From assembly GCF_012273895.1 (NCBI RefSeq), contig NC_052119.1:8966705-9030704 (forward strand): 64,000 nucleotides of DNA, in the 5' to 3' direction. The notes under the pieces are model-generated. The model saw only the letters and a program-made list of their open reading frames with translations. It was not told the origin of the DNA and made no database searches. The position numbers and the translations under genes are program-made. The DNA comes from Zerene cesonia. Lineage: Eukaryota; Arthropoda; Insecta; Lepidoptera; Pieridae. Numbering within the stretch: the first letter of the stretch is position 1; each line of letters starts with the position of its first letter. Shown piece by piece: positions 11,637 through 20,766 of the stretch.

Positions 11637-12536
11637 GTAAGTTTAATATTGAATTTATATTTAGTAGAATTTTTAAAATACACTTTCCATAAGAATGGCT
11701 TCATCCATTCAATTCTTGAGCAAAATGTCTTAGTCAAAGTTGATTAGTTGCAGGCATTAATGAAAAATGTGTGAAATTAAAATTATTTTGATACATATAA
11801 AGAAATTGAGAAAACAATCAGTCAGCAGTTAATTAATATTTTTTTTTTAATTTTATTATACAGTTCGAATTTTTTAATATTAAATTAAACGCTATTAAGC
11901 GTCCTTCATACAAAAATAAGTGATTTTAATTCAAGTGTGTATGAAATCATAGTCTCTTCTCTGTTAAATTTCTTCTGAGTAACTTTTTTAATATCTTACA
12001 GTATTAAGTTAGTTATATTGTGTTAGTAAGAAAATTTTGATTTTCCAATTAAAATGGCGCGTATCGAAATTTCTCAAGAGTTGTGAGGGTTGTCGGCTTA
12101 ATTAAATGAATACCATCTCAACCCTGAGGACTCCTCTCGAAGAGGCTTGTAAAAACTATATACCCTTGTATACCCTTAAGATATAGCCCTGAAGTAATAC
12201 TTTGAGTTAATCTTATATCCGCCTATATGATATTTTTTGGATATATTTTTCTTTCTTGTAGGCTTTTTTAAACTAACAATGTAATATAACTGTACACAAA
12301 AAGATACTACACCAATTTATTAAGATAAATTTTGTTGCTTTATAATTAATTTTAAATGTACGTCTATTATTGAATAATCTGTATGTAATATCACTTAAAC
12401 TTCCATGCCTGAGGTCTGTGGTTGATATTACAAAATAATGACTTAATTTGTTCAATAATGAAATAAGATATCTCAGAAAATATTTTTCTTTATTGATGCT
12501 AAATGCTGATTATTAATAACTGTATTTGTTTTACAG

Positions 12537-13685
12537 ATGAAGCTTCTACTCTTATGCTTTGCTGTTTGTCTTTCATCGGTGGTCACTGAACAATTATGGA
12601 ATCAATGGGATCCATACCATCAAAACCATCAGCTCCAATATAACAAACCTGCTCATCCAAGTGTCTGGCCTGACTTGCAGCGATACCGCTTAAACAATAT
12701 ACCGCACGAAAACCCATTATTATCAATCCCAAAAATACACGAGAACGCTTTCCCGTTTTCGTACTCAAATGAAAACCACAACTCATATTTCTACAGAAAT
12801 TCCTTCCAGAGCTCACACCCATCCATAGCAACTCTGTATCCAGGCATATTTGAAAAATCTTACGAAAATTTGATTCAGAAGTCAAACCCGTTTGCAATTT
12901 CGCACTTATATCCGAATTTGTACCGCAGCGCAGTTGGAAGAGTTTACCAAAATCCAATGCAAAGCTTTTATCGTCCAATCCAAAATGTGTACCAACACCC
13001 ATTCCAGGTTGACGTCAGAAACCCCTTACAAAATTTATACCGTAGTCCATTCCAAATTGTAAACCGCAATCCATTACAAAGTTTATACCGCAGCCCATTC
13101 CAAATTGAAAACCCAATCCCACTACAAAGTTTGTACCCCAAACCAATCCAAAATTTAAATCGCAACCCATTCCAAATCATATACCAAAATCCTTTACAAG
13201 GCTCATACCATAGCCCTTTACAAAGTTCATACCGCAACCCCTTCCAAGCTAGAATACAAAACCCGCTTCAAAGTCTATATCGAAATCCAATTGAAAGTAT
13301 TTATCGCAATCCACTCCAAATTGTAAACCGCGAACCATTACAAACCTTATACCGTGACCACTTCCAAATTGAAAACCCAAACCCATTTCAAAATTTATAC
13401 CATAATCAAATCCAAAATGCAACCCGCAACGTATTTCAAAACGTATACCGTAACCCGTTACAAAGTTTATACCGCAGTCCCTCACAAAGTCCATACCGCA
13501 ACCCATTCCAAAATGTATACCAAAACTCATTACAAAATGTGTTCCAAAAGTCATTCCAAAACTTAAATCTTGACAAAATACCTTCCCGTATCCCGATACA
13601 ACGTGGGTGGACACAACCTTTGTATCCAGTCAGGCAAAATGTATTTAATAGTTTATCCAAGTCACCATCTAGCATTTTATATTAG
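12537..13685 (+). CDS. secreted octapeptide-repeat structural protein
   Basis: 382 residues. An N-terminal signal peptide (MKLLLLCFAVCLSSVVT, cleavage near residue 17) indicates secretion. A W-x-x-WDP motif follows. Residues 137-343 are 26 tandem units of about eight residues, consensus YRNPLQSL, with N/S-P and F/L/I-Q the best-kept positions; one unit has seven residues. The protein is rich in N, Q, P, Y, R and S and contains almost no cysteine after the signal peptide. The start is fixed because the ATG follows directly after the splice acceptor TTTTACAG. The 24-nt DNA period also keeps other frames open, so the several frames on both strands over 12583-13675 are shadows. No known family was recognised. 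Composition suggests an extracellular fibrous, glue, silk, eggshell or cuticle component. It heads a cluster of four genes with the same splice layout and converges on the gene at 14264-14554. Confidence 0.88.
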   Translation: MKLLLLCFAVCLSSVVTEQLWNQWDPYHQNHQLQYNKPAHPSVWPDLQRYRLNNIPHENPLLSIPKIHENAFPFSYSNENHNSYFYRNSFQSSHPSIATLYPGIFEKSYENLIQKSNPFAISHLYPNLYRSAVGRVYQNPMQSFYRPIQNVYQHPFQVDVRNPLQNLYRSPFQIVNRNPLQSLYRSPFQIENPIPLQSLYPKPIQNLNRNPFQIIYQNPLQGSYHSPLQSSYRNPFQARIQNPLQSLYRNPIESIYRNPLQIVNREPLQTLYRDHFQIENPNPFQNLYHNQIQNATRNVFQNVYRNPLQSLYRSPSQSPYRNPFQNVYQNSLQNVFQKSFQNLNLDKIPSRIPIQRGWTQPLYPVRQNVFNSLSKSPSSILY

Positions 13686-13702
13686 CAAATTAATTGTAGT
13701 TT

Positions 13703-13708
13703 GAATAA
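13703..13708 (+). terminator. poly(A) signal of octapeptide-repeat gene
   Basis: AATAAA 17 bp after the stop codon, followed by a T-rich stretch (TTGTTTTTTTATTTC) suitable as a downstream element. This gives a very short 3' UTR. Confidence 0.7.
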
Positions 13709-14262
13709 ATAATGTAATATTACTTGTTTTTTTATTTCTCATGTATGTATGTGTTTGCGCTTTTGCTTCGCTATCAAAAAAAGTATTGCAATAGCTTATA
13801 AACTATTTTTTTTTGTATATAGTGTGTAATGAAAACAAGTGTTGATTATTCAAGTAAAATAAATAATAAAAATATGTTTTTATTTAAACATAGATGGGTT
13901 GGGTTATGTAACCATTGATGGTTATTAAAATTATTATTAATTATCTATGAACTAATATTAACGAAGAATAATACAAGTACAATATTTAAAACAACACATT
14001 ATTCAGTTATAAACTTTATCGAGTTAACAATCCGACAAAATAAACAAGCAAAATATTTTATGCACCATTTTATTAAAATTTACTAGTATCTAATAATAAC
14101 AATATATGTAAAACAATAACATGAGTAAAATCAAACCATAAGGTTTAATTTTACTACATTGATTGGTGGTTAAAAAATACAATTCTTCTCATTAAATAAA
14201 TTAATAAACATACTGTAATTTTGTTATTTGAATGCTAGAACAGGAAGTAAACTATTTGTAAT

Positions 14263-14272
14263 TTTATTTATT
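14263..14272 (-). terminator. poly(A) signals overlapping the stop codon
   Basis: The last codons read AAT AAA TAA A, giving AATAAA at 14272-14267 and a second overlapping AATAAA at 14268-14263. If used, the mRNA would have almost no 3' UTR. An alternative AATAAA on this strand lies near 14068-14073, about 190 bp downstream. Confidence 0.5.
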
Positions 14273-14554
14273 CAAAAGTGTTTTCCAACCACCACGAGAT
14301 ACTCGCCGTCTATACACCTCTAATAATGGCGAACCAACTTTAAAAGCATTAATAGGATATACAATATTAGGATAATGAACCGGTCTCTGTGGAACAAAAT
14401 AGTTATAAATCGGCCTATGATAAAAGAGCTGATGCAAAAAGCCTCGTCCAGGCGACGTGGGATCGACATAAATGGACCGGTATTGCTCAGATGGGTCCCA
14501 TTCCCAATCCGCAGCCGCTACCGCAAAGCACGCGACAATTATTGCAAACTTCAT
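14264..14554 (-). CDS. small secreted protein, cluster gene 2
   Basis: 96 residues, starting MKFAIIVACFAVAAA, a signal peptide with likely cleavage before DWEWDP. The frame can be extended 13 codons upstream, but the ATG chosen sits immediately after a splice acceptor (TATTATTACAG|ATG), exactly as in the three neighbours, so the extension is intronic. The mature part of about 80 residues is aromatic and basic, has no cysteine, and carries a WDP motif after the signal peptide like the gene at 12537-13685. It runs convergently with that gene, about 580 bp apart. An AATAAA overlaps the stop codon. No family was recognised; a secreted structural or gland product is inferred. Confidence 0.8.
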   Translation of the reverse strand: MKFAIIVACFAVAAADWEWDPSEQYRSIYVDPTSPGRGFLHQLFYHRPIYNYFVPQRPVHYPNIVYPINAFKVGSPLLEVYRRRVSRGGWKTLLNK

Positions 14555-15133
14555 CTGTAATAATACATTATTGATTTTTGTCAGTATGTTCACAGTTTAT
14601 TTGGAAATAGCCTTAAATAATATATAATTAATCGGAAACACAAAATATGACAACATGAATAAAAGGACAGTGAAATCATGCACTAATTCTCGCTCTTAAA
14701 AAATAATAGTATTTAATCAATGTATTAGTTATCTATGGTAATATATAATAATACCGTTTTTCGCACTCAGATTCTGTGAAAAAAATGATTGTGAATACTA
14801 TTAAAACAATCTAATAACTGCACTTCAAATGCACTTAATGTAATCGTAACAATGCAGTTAAACTACAATTTCATAATTATCCAAATTAAAAGCAATACAA
14901 TAACGTTTTAACCGTTTTAATTATTAAAAACAATAACACTAATCATTTCCTATGCAATTGCAAATGAATGGAAAATAATTTTCGTTCGCGTGTTTAATAG
15001 GAAAATACTAATTAATATGCATCGGTCTAATTTGCTAAATTGTGGTTTTAGCTAATGAGTGAATTAATTCAAATTGAATAATGTTAACGTAGCTACTATA
15101 ATACTTAAAGAGTTATAAGAAAATCGGCATTAC

Positions 15134-15179
15134 GTAGATGAATCTAAAGATGATTTTATCTTAAAGCTAAAATTTAACT
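15134..15179 (-). other. predicted non-coding first exon of cluster gene 2
   Basis: From a GCAGTTA initiator-like site (A at 15179) to a CTAC|GTAATG donor at 15134. It would splice over 15133-14555 to the start codon. The donor is weaker than in the neighbours and was chosen as the only reasonable one downstream of the TATA box, so this is tentative. Confidence 0.35.
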
Positions 15180-15206
15180 GCTACGTTCTGGTTTTGTGCT
15201 ATGGAT

Positions 15207-15214
15207 CTTATATA
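15207..15214 (-). promoter_or_regulatory. TATA box of cluster gene 2
   Basis: TATATAAG on the minus strand, 35 bp from the initiator-like site at 15179. The same octamer is the TATA box proposed for the gene at 20767. Confidence 0.45.
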
Positions 15215-15354
15215 AATATTTAATTTTTATAAACTGACAACAAATACCGACCGTAATATACGATTATAAATAATAATTGACGACCTCTACGAACAGCGAA
15301 AAAGACAAAACTATTAAGTATTCATTATTGCTAATTGACATTTAATGTATTGAC

Positions 15355-15443
15355 AAACATACGACATTTTTTTTCTATTCTTTCAAAATTTCTCATTTAT
15401 AAAGCATTTCAATGCTATAAAACTAAAAATTAAACATACGACA
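15355..15443 (-). mobile_element. tiny 65-bp retroposed insertion with target-site duplication
   Basis: AAACATACGACA occurs at 15355-15366 and again at 15432-15443, flanking a 65-bp insert nearly identical to 6521-6584 and 20562-20627. On the minus strand the insert ends GAATAGAAAAAAAA, a poly(A)-like tail. A 12-bp perfect duplication plus an A tail is typical of target-primed reverse transcription, so this looks like a severely 5'-truncated non-LTR element or very short SINE. It sits about 180 bp upstream of the proposed start of cluster gene 2. Confidence 0.7.
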
Positions 15444-16200
15444 GTCGGTCTTATCGAAGTGAGTAGTGATTTTTGTACAATTTGGTACACTCGTATTTTT
15501 GTAGTCCAAGTCTGAAAGTTGTTTCAAGCTTTCCGCGTTGGACTACAAAAGCATTCGGTACGACATGTTTTTCTTAAGAAATCTCTATATAATTTTCAAA
15601 AACATCTTAATATTCGTATTTTTAAACCCCTGTGAAATGTATGGTAGCTACACCCAAAAATTGTTGTTTTTTTTAAATAAAATGCAGATTATTTGAACGT
15701 TATATCAGACTATCACCGTATCAAATTTTTTCAAAATCTGTCCAGTAGAATTTACATGATTGACGCACATACAAACAGTCAATCAGAAAGAATGCACCAA
15801 CCATTGTGGTGGGGTAATTTTTCCTGCTATCAAACATCCCACCCATATTGTATACAACCATCCATATTATATATAACAATTCCTCATTTTGAAAAATAAT
15901 TTAATGACCAGATATGTTCTGGGTACCGTTTCATTGCATCTTTATATTTTCTCAAACTATAATCGAAACAAAATCGAACAAAATTTTACATAGTTATTGT
16001 TCGAAACTTGATTAGTTAAATCGTCCCAATCTTGATTGTCTGTGGTCGATTTTAGGCCAAGAGTACTTATCACTGCTGAAGCGATATAATTCATTTCTAA
16101 TGTCATCACGTTATATATCTGACAGCATCACAATTGCGCAGTCGATTAAGATATTAGTGTTAATAGATTTTTAATTTTCTGCCATTAGAATTTCCGTCCA
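15444..16200. other. intergenic between cluster genes 2 and 3
   Basis: AT-rich, with no supported frame. A short local dyad around 15505-15550 (GTAGTCCAAG... and TTGGACTACAAAAG) is present. Confidence 0.55.
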
Positions 16201-16208
16201 TATAAAAG
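16201..16208 (+). promoter_or_regulatory. TATA box of cluster gene 3
   Basis: TATAAAAG, about 35 bp upstream of a TTCATT initiator-like site near 16237, and followed by a splice donor at 16259. Confidence 0.6.
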
Positions 16209-16236
16209 AGATAAATTACGTTGGAATGCTTAATTC

Positions 16237-16258
16237 ATTGGATAATCCTGTTACAAAG
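16237..16258 (+). other. non-coding first exon of cluster gene 3
   Basis: A very short 5' UTR exon ending CAAAG|GTATAT. It is spliced over a 564-bp intron (16259-16822) to the acceptor TTGTTTTTCAG. Start position inferred from the TATA box. Confidence 0.5.
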
Positions 16259-16589
16259 GTATATTGTTGTTATTATATTGTCATAGTTTTTCCTCCCTTT
16301 ATTACATGAGCTATCGGCTAGTGAATGTTCTGTTGAAATCGGTGTTGCCGATTCAGATATTAGCGGGAACTAATAGACAGACAGACAAAAAATTCAATTC
16401 TTCATGAATTTAGTAAAAAGCGGTTATGCGGTTATGTCCAGTTTCATTGGATGGTATATTTTAAAAACTAATATAATTTTCAAGTGAATCGACCTATGCA
16501 ATTTATTTACAGGAGTAAACGTTATTCAGTGATGATTTCAAAATTCTACAACATCCTATCACCCATTTTAACTCTGCATTATCTATAAC

Positions 16590-16790
16590 TAGCTTTCGCC
16601 CGCGGCTTCGCACGCGTTAAATTCGGAGTAGTTTAACAGATATTATACATATATAAACCTTCATCTTGTATCACTCTATTTATTAAAAAGACCCATCGAA
16701 ATCCGTTGCGTAGCTTTAAACATTTAAGCATACATAGGGACATAGGGACAGAGAAAGCGACTTTTTTTATACTATGTACTGTTACTAAGG
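16590..16790 (-). mobile_element. Helitron remnant in intron of cluster gene 3
   Basis: Begins AACTAGCTTTCGCCCGCGGC and contains ATAGGGACAGAGAAAGCGAC; in reverse this matches the copy at 41330-41536. It occupies the 3' part of the 564-bp intron, up to about 30 bp before the acceptor. Confidence 0.6.
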
Positions 16791-16822
16791 ATGAATATTA
16801 TTAAAAACCTATTGTTTTTCAG

Positions 16823-17035
16823 ATGAACCTCAAAATAATATTATTTTCAATCGCTGTGTTTATATTGGCGTTGGTCACAGCCAGAAGGTACAGACGGTAT
16901 CGCCACCATAAGCGGTATGACCCAGTCATCGTACCACCTTACGACCCGAGGTACTCCCCTGGGGGGTGGTCCCCGTACAACCGACCTTATAATGCATACC
17001 CCAATGGAAATAGTGGTTATCCGGGAAATTGGTAA
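16823..17035 (+). CDS. small secreted basic Tyr/Pro-rich protein, cluster gene 3
   Basis: 70 residues. The signal peptide is MNLKIILFSIAVFILALVTA. The mature part (about 50 residues) opens with a basic run, RRYRRYRHHKR, then PP/PY/GG/NG-rich sequence with nine tyrosines and no cysteine. The start is fixed by the splice acceptor TTTTTCAG directly before the ATG. AATAAA follows 28 bp after the stop. The basic run could be a propeptide-processing or chitin- or acid-binding segment; this is inference. The composition resembles insect cuticle or eggshell low-complexity proteins, but no Rebers-Riddiford or other named motif is present. Confidence 0.85.
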   Translation: MNLKIILFSIAVFILALVTARRYRRYRHHKRYDPVIVPPYDPRYSPGGWSPYNRPYNAYPNGNSGYPGNW

Positions 17036-17062
17036 AATTACAACAGACGTTTGTTATTGTTG

Positions 17063-17068
17063 AATAAA
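17063..17068 (+). terminator. poly(A) signal of cluster gene 3
   Basis: AATAAA followed within 20 bp by a GT/T-rich stretch (TATGTTTTTGTTTATATTG). The predicted 3' UTR is about 50 nt. Confidence 0.7.
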
Positions 17069-17602
17069 TGATTTGTTATATGTTTTTGTTTATATTGTTT
17101 TGTTTTATTTTTCCGAAAATATACAAACAAAAGCATTTTTTTGTATTTTTCTATTAATGTTACATACATATTTAAATATCTATTATATATCTATTTAATC
17201 ATGTTCTATCCAGAGTGTAGTGGCATGAATTTATTTATTTTATATTATATAATCGATGGTAATTATTGCAGCGAAATTTCGTTAACATATTTTTTTAGTT
17301 AAACGAATAATTAGCTTAATAGGTTATAATATAAATGATATTAATTTTAACCGCAAACTAAACCTTCATACTGTCAGAACTAGAGCAAATTTGATATTTG
17401 ATTGAATGGAACCACACGGAAGAAACCTTTTTAAATAAAACCACCATCAAAACCGCTTCTCCCAGAAAGCTCTGAGGTAAAAAATCCAAAAAATGCATCT
17501 AATTGATAACCTCCTCCTATTTGAAGTCTGAAAAGGCTTTGTGTCGCAAATTTTGTATCCGATAGTGGCTAACATAAGTATATAAAGTATTTTATCTATG
17601 TT

Positions 17603-17771
17603 ACATTTAGAAATTAAAGCGAGCGTGGTCACGGGAAGACTCCCACGTGACCACGCTCGCTGTAAAGTGTTCGAATCGTTGGGTTAATAATATAATGAAT
17701 AAATCGCGTTTAAAATCCGTTAAAAAAAAATTAATTTCTAAATGTATAATACTCGCGTAAAATCAACCACG
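17603..17771 (-). repeat. head-to-head inverted copies of GTGGTCACGGG repeat
   Basis: AGCGAGCGTGGTCACG (17618-17633) and its exact reverse complement (17646-17661) flank a 12-nt loop. Further out, ACATTTAGAAATTAA (17603-17617) is the exact reverse complement of 17731-17745. The right side is an almost full minus-strand copy of the repeat at 6180-6360. The left side is a plus-strand copy with its interior deleted. A transcript would fold back strongly. Confidence 0.75.
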
Positions 17772-18132
17772 AGAAAATACTATATGTTACATTTGCTTAG
17801 CAAAAATGGCTTAACAGAAAATGACCTCGAAGATCTATGAATCCAAAACTTTGAGTGGTGAACTAGAATTTTCATACTTGTACGATGAATGCTTGTTATA
17901 AAGTGAAGTGTATGCGAGGAAAGCTGCGGGTGGGAGGCTTGTATAGAATAATGTATTAGGTTCACTTCAATCCAATGCCTGCAACAGTTGATATTCAGTT
18001 GAGAGCGTTATTTCCTGTACATCGTACCACTTTACTCAGCTTCCATTCCAACTATATTGAATGCAATTTTACAACTATTTTGACTTTCAAAGAGGCCTTG
18101 CGTTCATAACGTTTCTTTCAAAGAATGTTTTT
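17772..18132. other. intergenic, no gene recognised
   Basis: Unremarkable AT-rich sequence between two repeats; no supported frame. Confidence 0.5.
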
Positions 18133-18390
18133 TTATGCTGTAGCTGGCAATTGAGCTGGAGGTTCGCCTGATGGTAAGTGATCACCACCGCCCATGAACA
18201 TTTGCAAAGATAATACCTCTTCAAGTGTTGTCCGCTTATAAGGGGTAAGAGATAAGGAAAGGGTTGATGAAGAGAATAAAGGAATCGACTGAGAAGGCTG
18301 AGGAAAAAGGCTCCGGTTCGCCCACCCCCCAAACAAAACACAGTAGTATGCTACTATTTCACGCCGGTCTGTGGGCGTGTAGTACATTTT
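18133..18390 (-). mobile_element. poly(A)-family interspersed repeat
   Basis: In reverse orientation it shares GGGCGGTGGTGATCACTTAC, ACCATCAGGCGAACC, CCTTATAAGCGG and GGCGTGAAATAGTA with the full copy at 47792-48142. The poly(A) tail is reduced to a short A run. Frames over this stretch are repeat-derived. Confidence 0.7.
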
Positions 18391-19008
18391 TAATGCATTA
18401 TGCTTTACAAATGGACAGTATTTTAGACACTTGAATGTATAACACATAAAAAAAAATATTGTGTAGAAAAAAACTAGATTGCTCTTAAGGAAACTTTGGT
18501 AAAAGTCACTCACATTCCTCGGGTAGAAGTATCACACCTAATTCTAAAATGACACCGAATGATTTAATCTGGTACATAAGCCAAGTACCATAAAAATCTG
18601 TTCTGTGGTTTTCGTGCCAAAGGGAAACAAATATGGATGTGTGTTTGATATTTTTGTACCTACATTGATACAAATTTTTTCACATACACGAGTATGATTT
18701 AAAAATATTATCGTCAAAAGTGAAAGAATTTCTCGTAATAATATGAATGTAAAAATATACGAATAGAAAAAAATCAATTAATAAGAAATTTATATACATT
18801 AATAAAAAAGCAAGAAACTTCCAGAGCGCGTCATAAATATTCACTCGTTAGATAACTCCAATACATTTGATATATTCTATAAACTCGACGTTTTTACACA
18901 GAGTTCAATACATTACGCCTTGCTTGGTATTCAGTGGAGCGATTTCATTTCCGCACTCGTATGAACGTATTCCTTGAGATTAAATGCATAAGTTTCCAAT
19001 AGTTTGTG
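18391..19008. other. intergenic, no gene recognised
   Basis: AT-rich. Open frames on the minus strand are composed of low-complexity F/Y/K codons and carry no motif. Confidence 0.5.
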
Positions 19009-19031
19009 GAACGTTCTAGAACGTTCTAGAA
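19009..19031. promoter_or_regulatory. perfect five-unit heat-shock element
   Basis: GAACGTTCTAGAACGTTCTA followed by GAA: five contiguous alternating GAA/TTC pentamers at exact 5-bp spacing, the consensus binding site for trimeric heat-shock factor. It arises from a direct repeat of ACGTTCTAGA. It lies 714 bp upstream of the TATA box of the gene at 20767. No heat-shock-protein gene is adjacent. The match is seen directly; function is inference. Confidence 0.6.
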
Positions 19032-19451
19032 ATTTGACGGAATGTCTGTGATATTTTATACAAGGTTTCGATACATGTCTCTACTGTTTATGTTACATTA
19101 CGTTTTACGTTAAGAGGATTATGATATGTATTTAAAGATTGAGCGCAATGAATTTATTATTATTGTTTTTGTTGTAGAAACAATCCGTTGATTAATTTAG
19201 ATAACAGCATTCAATTACATTTAATTTTTGAAAGTATGTTAGTGTTATCGAAAATATGCAATGGCGAAAGATATATAACTGAGATGAATTTGGTGGCAGT
19301 GATTTGAGTACTTCTTAAGAAATCGTTTAATAATTCACTGTATTCTACTTTAAACGGGTATTCCCAAAACCATCGGAGTTGGCAATTAACAATTCATATA
19401 AATACGTGTTTTTGTTAAATAATAATCGTTATTCAATTATCTAAATATCAA

Positions 19452-19620
19452 ACACTAGCGATCCGTCCTGCCTTTGCCTTTATGATTTCTAAGATAAAAC
19501 TTGTCCAATGATCCTTGGTACCAGATTTCATCCAAATCGGTTCAGTGGTTCAGGCGTGAAGAAGAGACAGATAGGGACACTTTTACATTAATTATAGTAT
19601 TAGTCACTACTAATCTATCA
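19452..19620 (-). mobile_element. Helitron-like remnant
   Basis: ACTAGCGATCCGTCCTGCC head, then CAGATTTCATCCAAATCGG, GTTCAGTGGTTCAGGCGTGA and AGAAGAGACAGA, shared with the copy at 41562-41770. Non-coding. Confidence 0.5.
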
Positions 19621-19744
19621 CTATAGATGATGTCATAAATAATATTAAACCTATTAACTACTAGTAATCGTTTTGTATGATCGTATTTTAATGAAAAAAC
19701 CGATTCGTTTCGATAACTAAATATTTAATAATTAGTAAATTTTA

Positions 19745-19752
19745 TATATAAG
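19745..19752 (+). promoter_or_regulatory. TATA box of cluster gene 4
   Basis: TATATAAG upstream of a strong splice donor at 19812. It is the same octamer as proposed for cluster gene 2. A transcription start near 19772-19778 is expected. Confidence 0.55.
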
Positions 19753-19774
19753 GAAATTTATTTCATTTTTCAAC

Positions 19775-19811
19775 ATACTACATTGGTTTTTGTTAGAAAA
19801 CTGGTCTCAAG
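19775..19811 (+). other. non-coding first exon of cluster gene 4
   Basis: A 5' UTR exon of about 37 nt ending CTCAAG|GTAAGA. It is spliced over a 955-bp intron (19812-20766) to the acceptor CAACTTTCAG. Start inferred from the TATA box. Confidence 0.5.
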
Positions 19812-19949
19812 GTAAGAACTTTTTTTTAATATATAACTATAAAACTTTTTTTATTGATATATTGAAGGAGTACAATTTTTAGTGAAAAGTAACATTTTAA
19901 AAATGCTTTTACTTGGCTTAAGAGAGATCTCTGATGATGTCTTTTATTT

Positions 19950-20135
19950 TTCAACCGACTTCAAAAAAGGGGGAGGTTATTGACTGAATAAAATTTTTGT
20001 TTTTGCTCATCATTATTTAATTGTTTTTAACTGGGTGAACCACTTTTTAAGATACTTTTTTATTTGAGAGCTTGTTCTTGCCACGTGGTCCCATTTAATT
20101 TTAGTCTAGTTTTGATAATTAAAAGGTGGTTAATT
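19950..20135 (+). repeat. dispersed repeat (CAACCGACTTCAAAAAA family)
   Basis: CAACCGACTTCAAAAAAGGG, then ACTGGGTGAACCAC, TTATTTGAGAGCTTGTTCTT and TGGTCCCATTTAATTTTAG. Matched by 39290-39440 and partly by 22618-22650. It lies inside the intron of cluster gene 4. Confidence 0.6.
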
Positions 20136-20292
20136 TTTTTTGATAATTATCTTATCTCAAAGTATAGACTTTTTTGTAATAAATGGGAATACTTACCAAA
20201 AATATCTGTCATATTCGATTCTTCATATTTAAGCATATTGGGCTGATATCGTTAATATTAACCATAGACCAGACTCAAATAGATTGTATACT

Positions 20293-20440
20293 AGCTTTGC
20301 ACTCCGGCTACACTCGTGGTACATATGTTGCCAATAGCGCTCTAGGATAACATACATATCCAACAAAGAAATAATTTTTAAAACTGACATAGTTCCTGAG
20401 ATTAGACCGTTCAAACAAACAAATACTTCATTTTCGTTTG
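20293..20440 (-). repeat. Helitron-like repeat (TTCCTGAGAT family)
   Basis: ACTAGCTTTGCACTCCGGCT head, GTGGTACATATGTTGCC, then AGTTCCTGAGATTAGA and ACCGTTCAAACAAACAAATA. Same family as 57424-57592. It lies inside the intron of cluster gene 4. Confidence 0.55.
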
Positions 20441-20509
20441 TTCAGTTCAATTATTATATATTCATATTATATTTGTTACTACTAGTTTTCATTTTTAATC
20501 TATTAATTA

Positions 20510-20646
20510 CCGTGGCATTGAGAAATTTTGAAAGAATAGAAAAAATTTGATCACGAGGCAGGAATTTTTCTATTCTTTCAAAATTTCACATTTATAAAGC
20601 ATTTCAATGCTATAAAACTAAAAAATTAAAAAATTCCGTTGCATTG
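20510..20646. repeat. hairpin of two 65-bp repeat ends with flanking duplication
   Basis: 20522-20547 and 20562-20586 are inverted copies of the 3' end of the 65-bp repeat (25 bp paired with one extra A), separated by a 14-nt spacer that contains TGATCACGAGG. The right copy continues to 20627. CCGTGGCATTG (20510-20520) and CCGTTGCATTG (20636-20646) flank the whole, a likely 11-bp target-site duplication with one mismatch. It lies 120 bp before the acceptor of cluster gene 4. Confidence 0.65.
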
Positions 20647-20766
20647 TTTGGAAAATTTCCGGGCTCTTAATAAAAACGTCACGTCTAGGCATGTTATGAA
20701 AACAAAGTCGGAATGCATTCACCGCTTTTGAAGCAAACAAAATTACTAACACAAATCAACTTTCAG

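Noticed and set aside
12583..13675. Several minus-strand and alternative + frames of 70-139 codons
   Set aside because: Shadows of the 24-bp repeat, whose regular codon pattern keeps other frames free of stops.
18087..18513. Two minus-strand frames of 84 and 126 codons
   Set aside because: They run through the poly(A)-family repeat at 18133-18390 and show no conserved protein motif.
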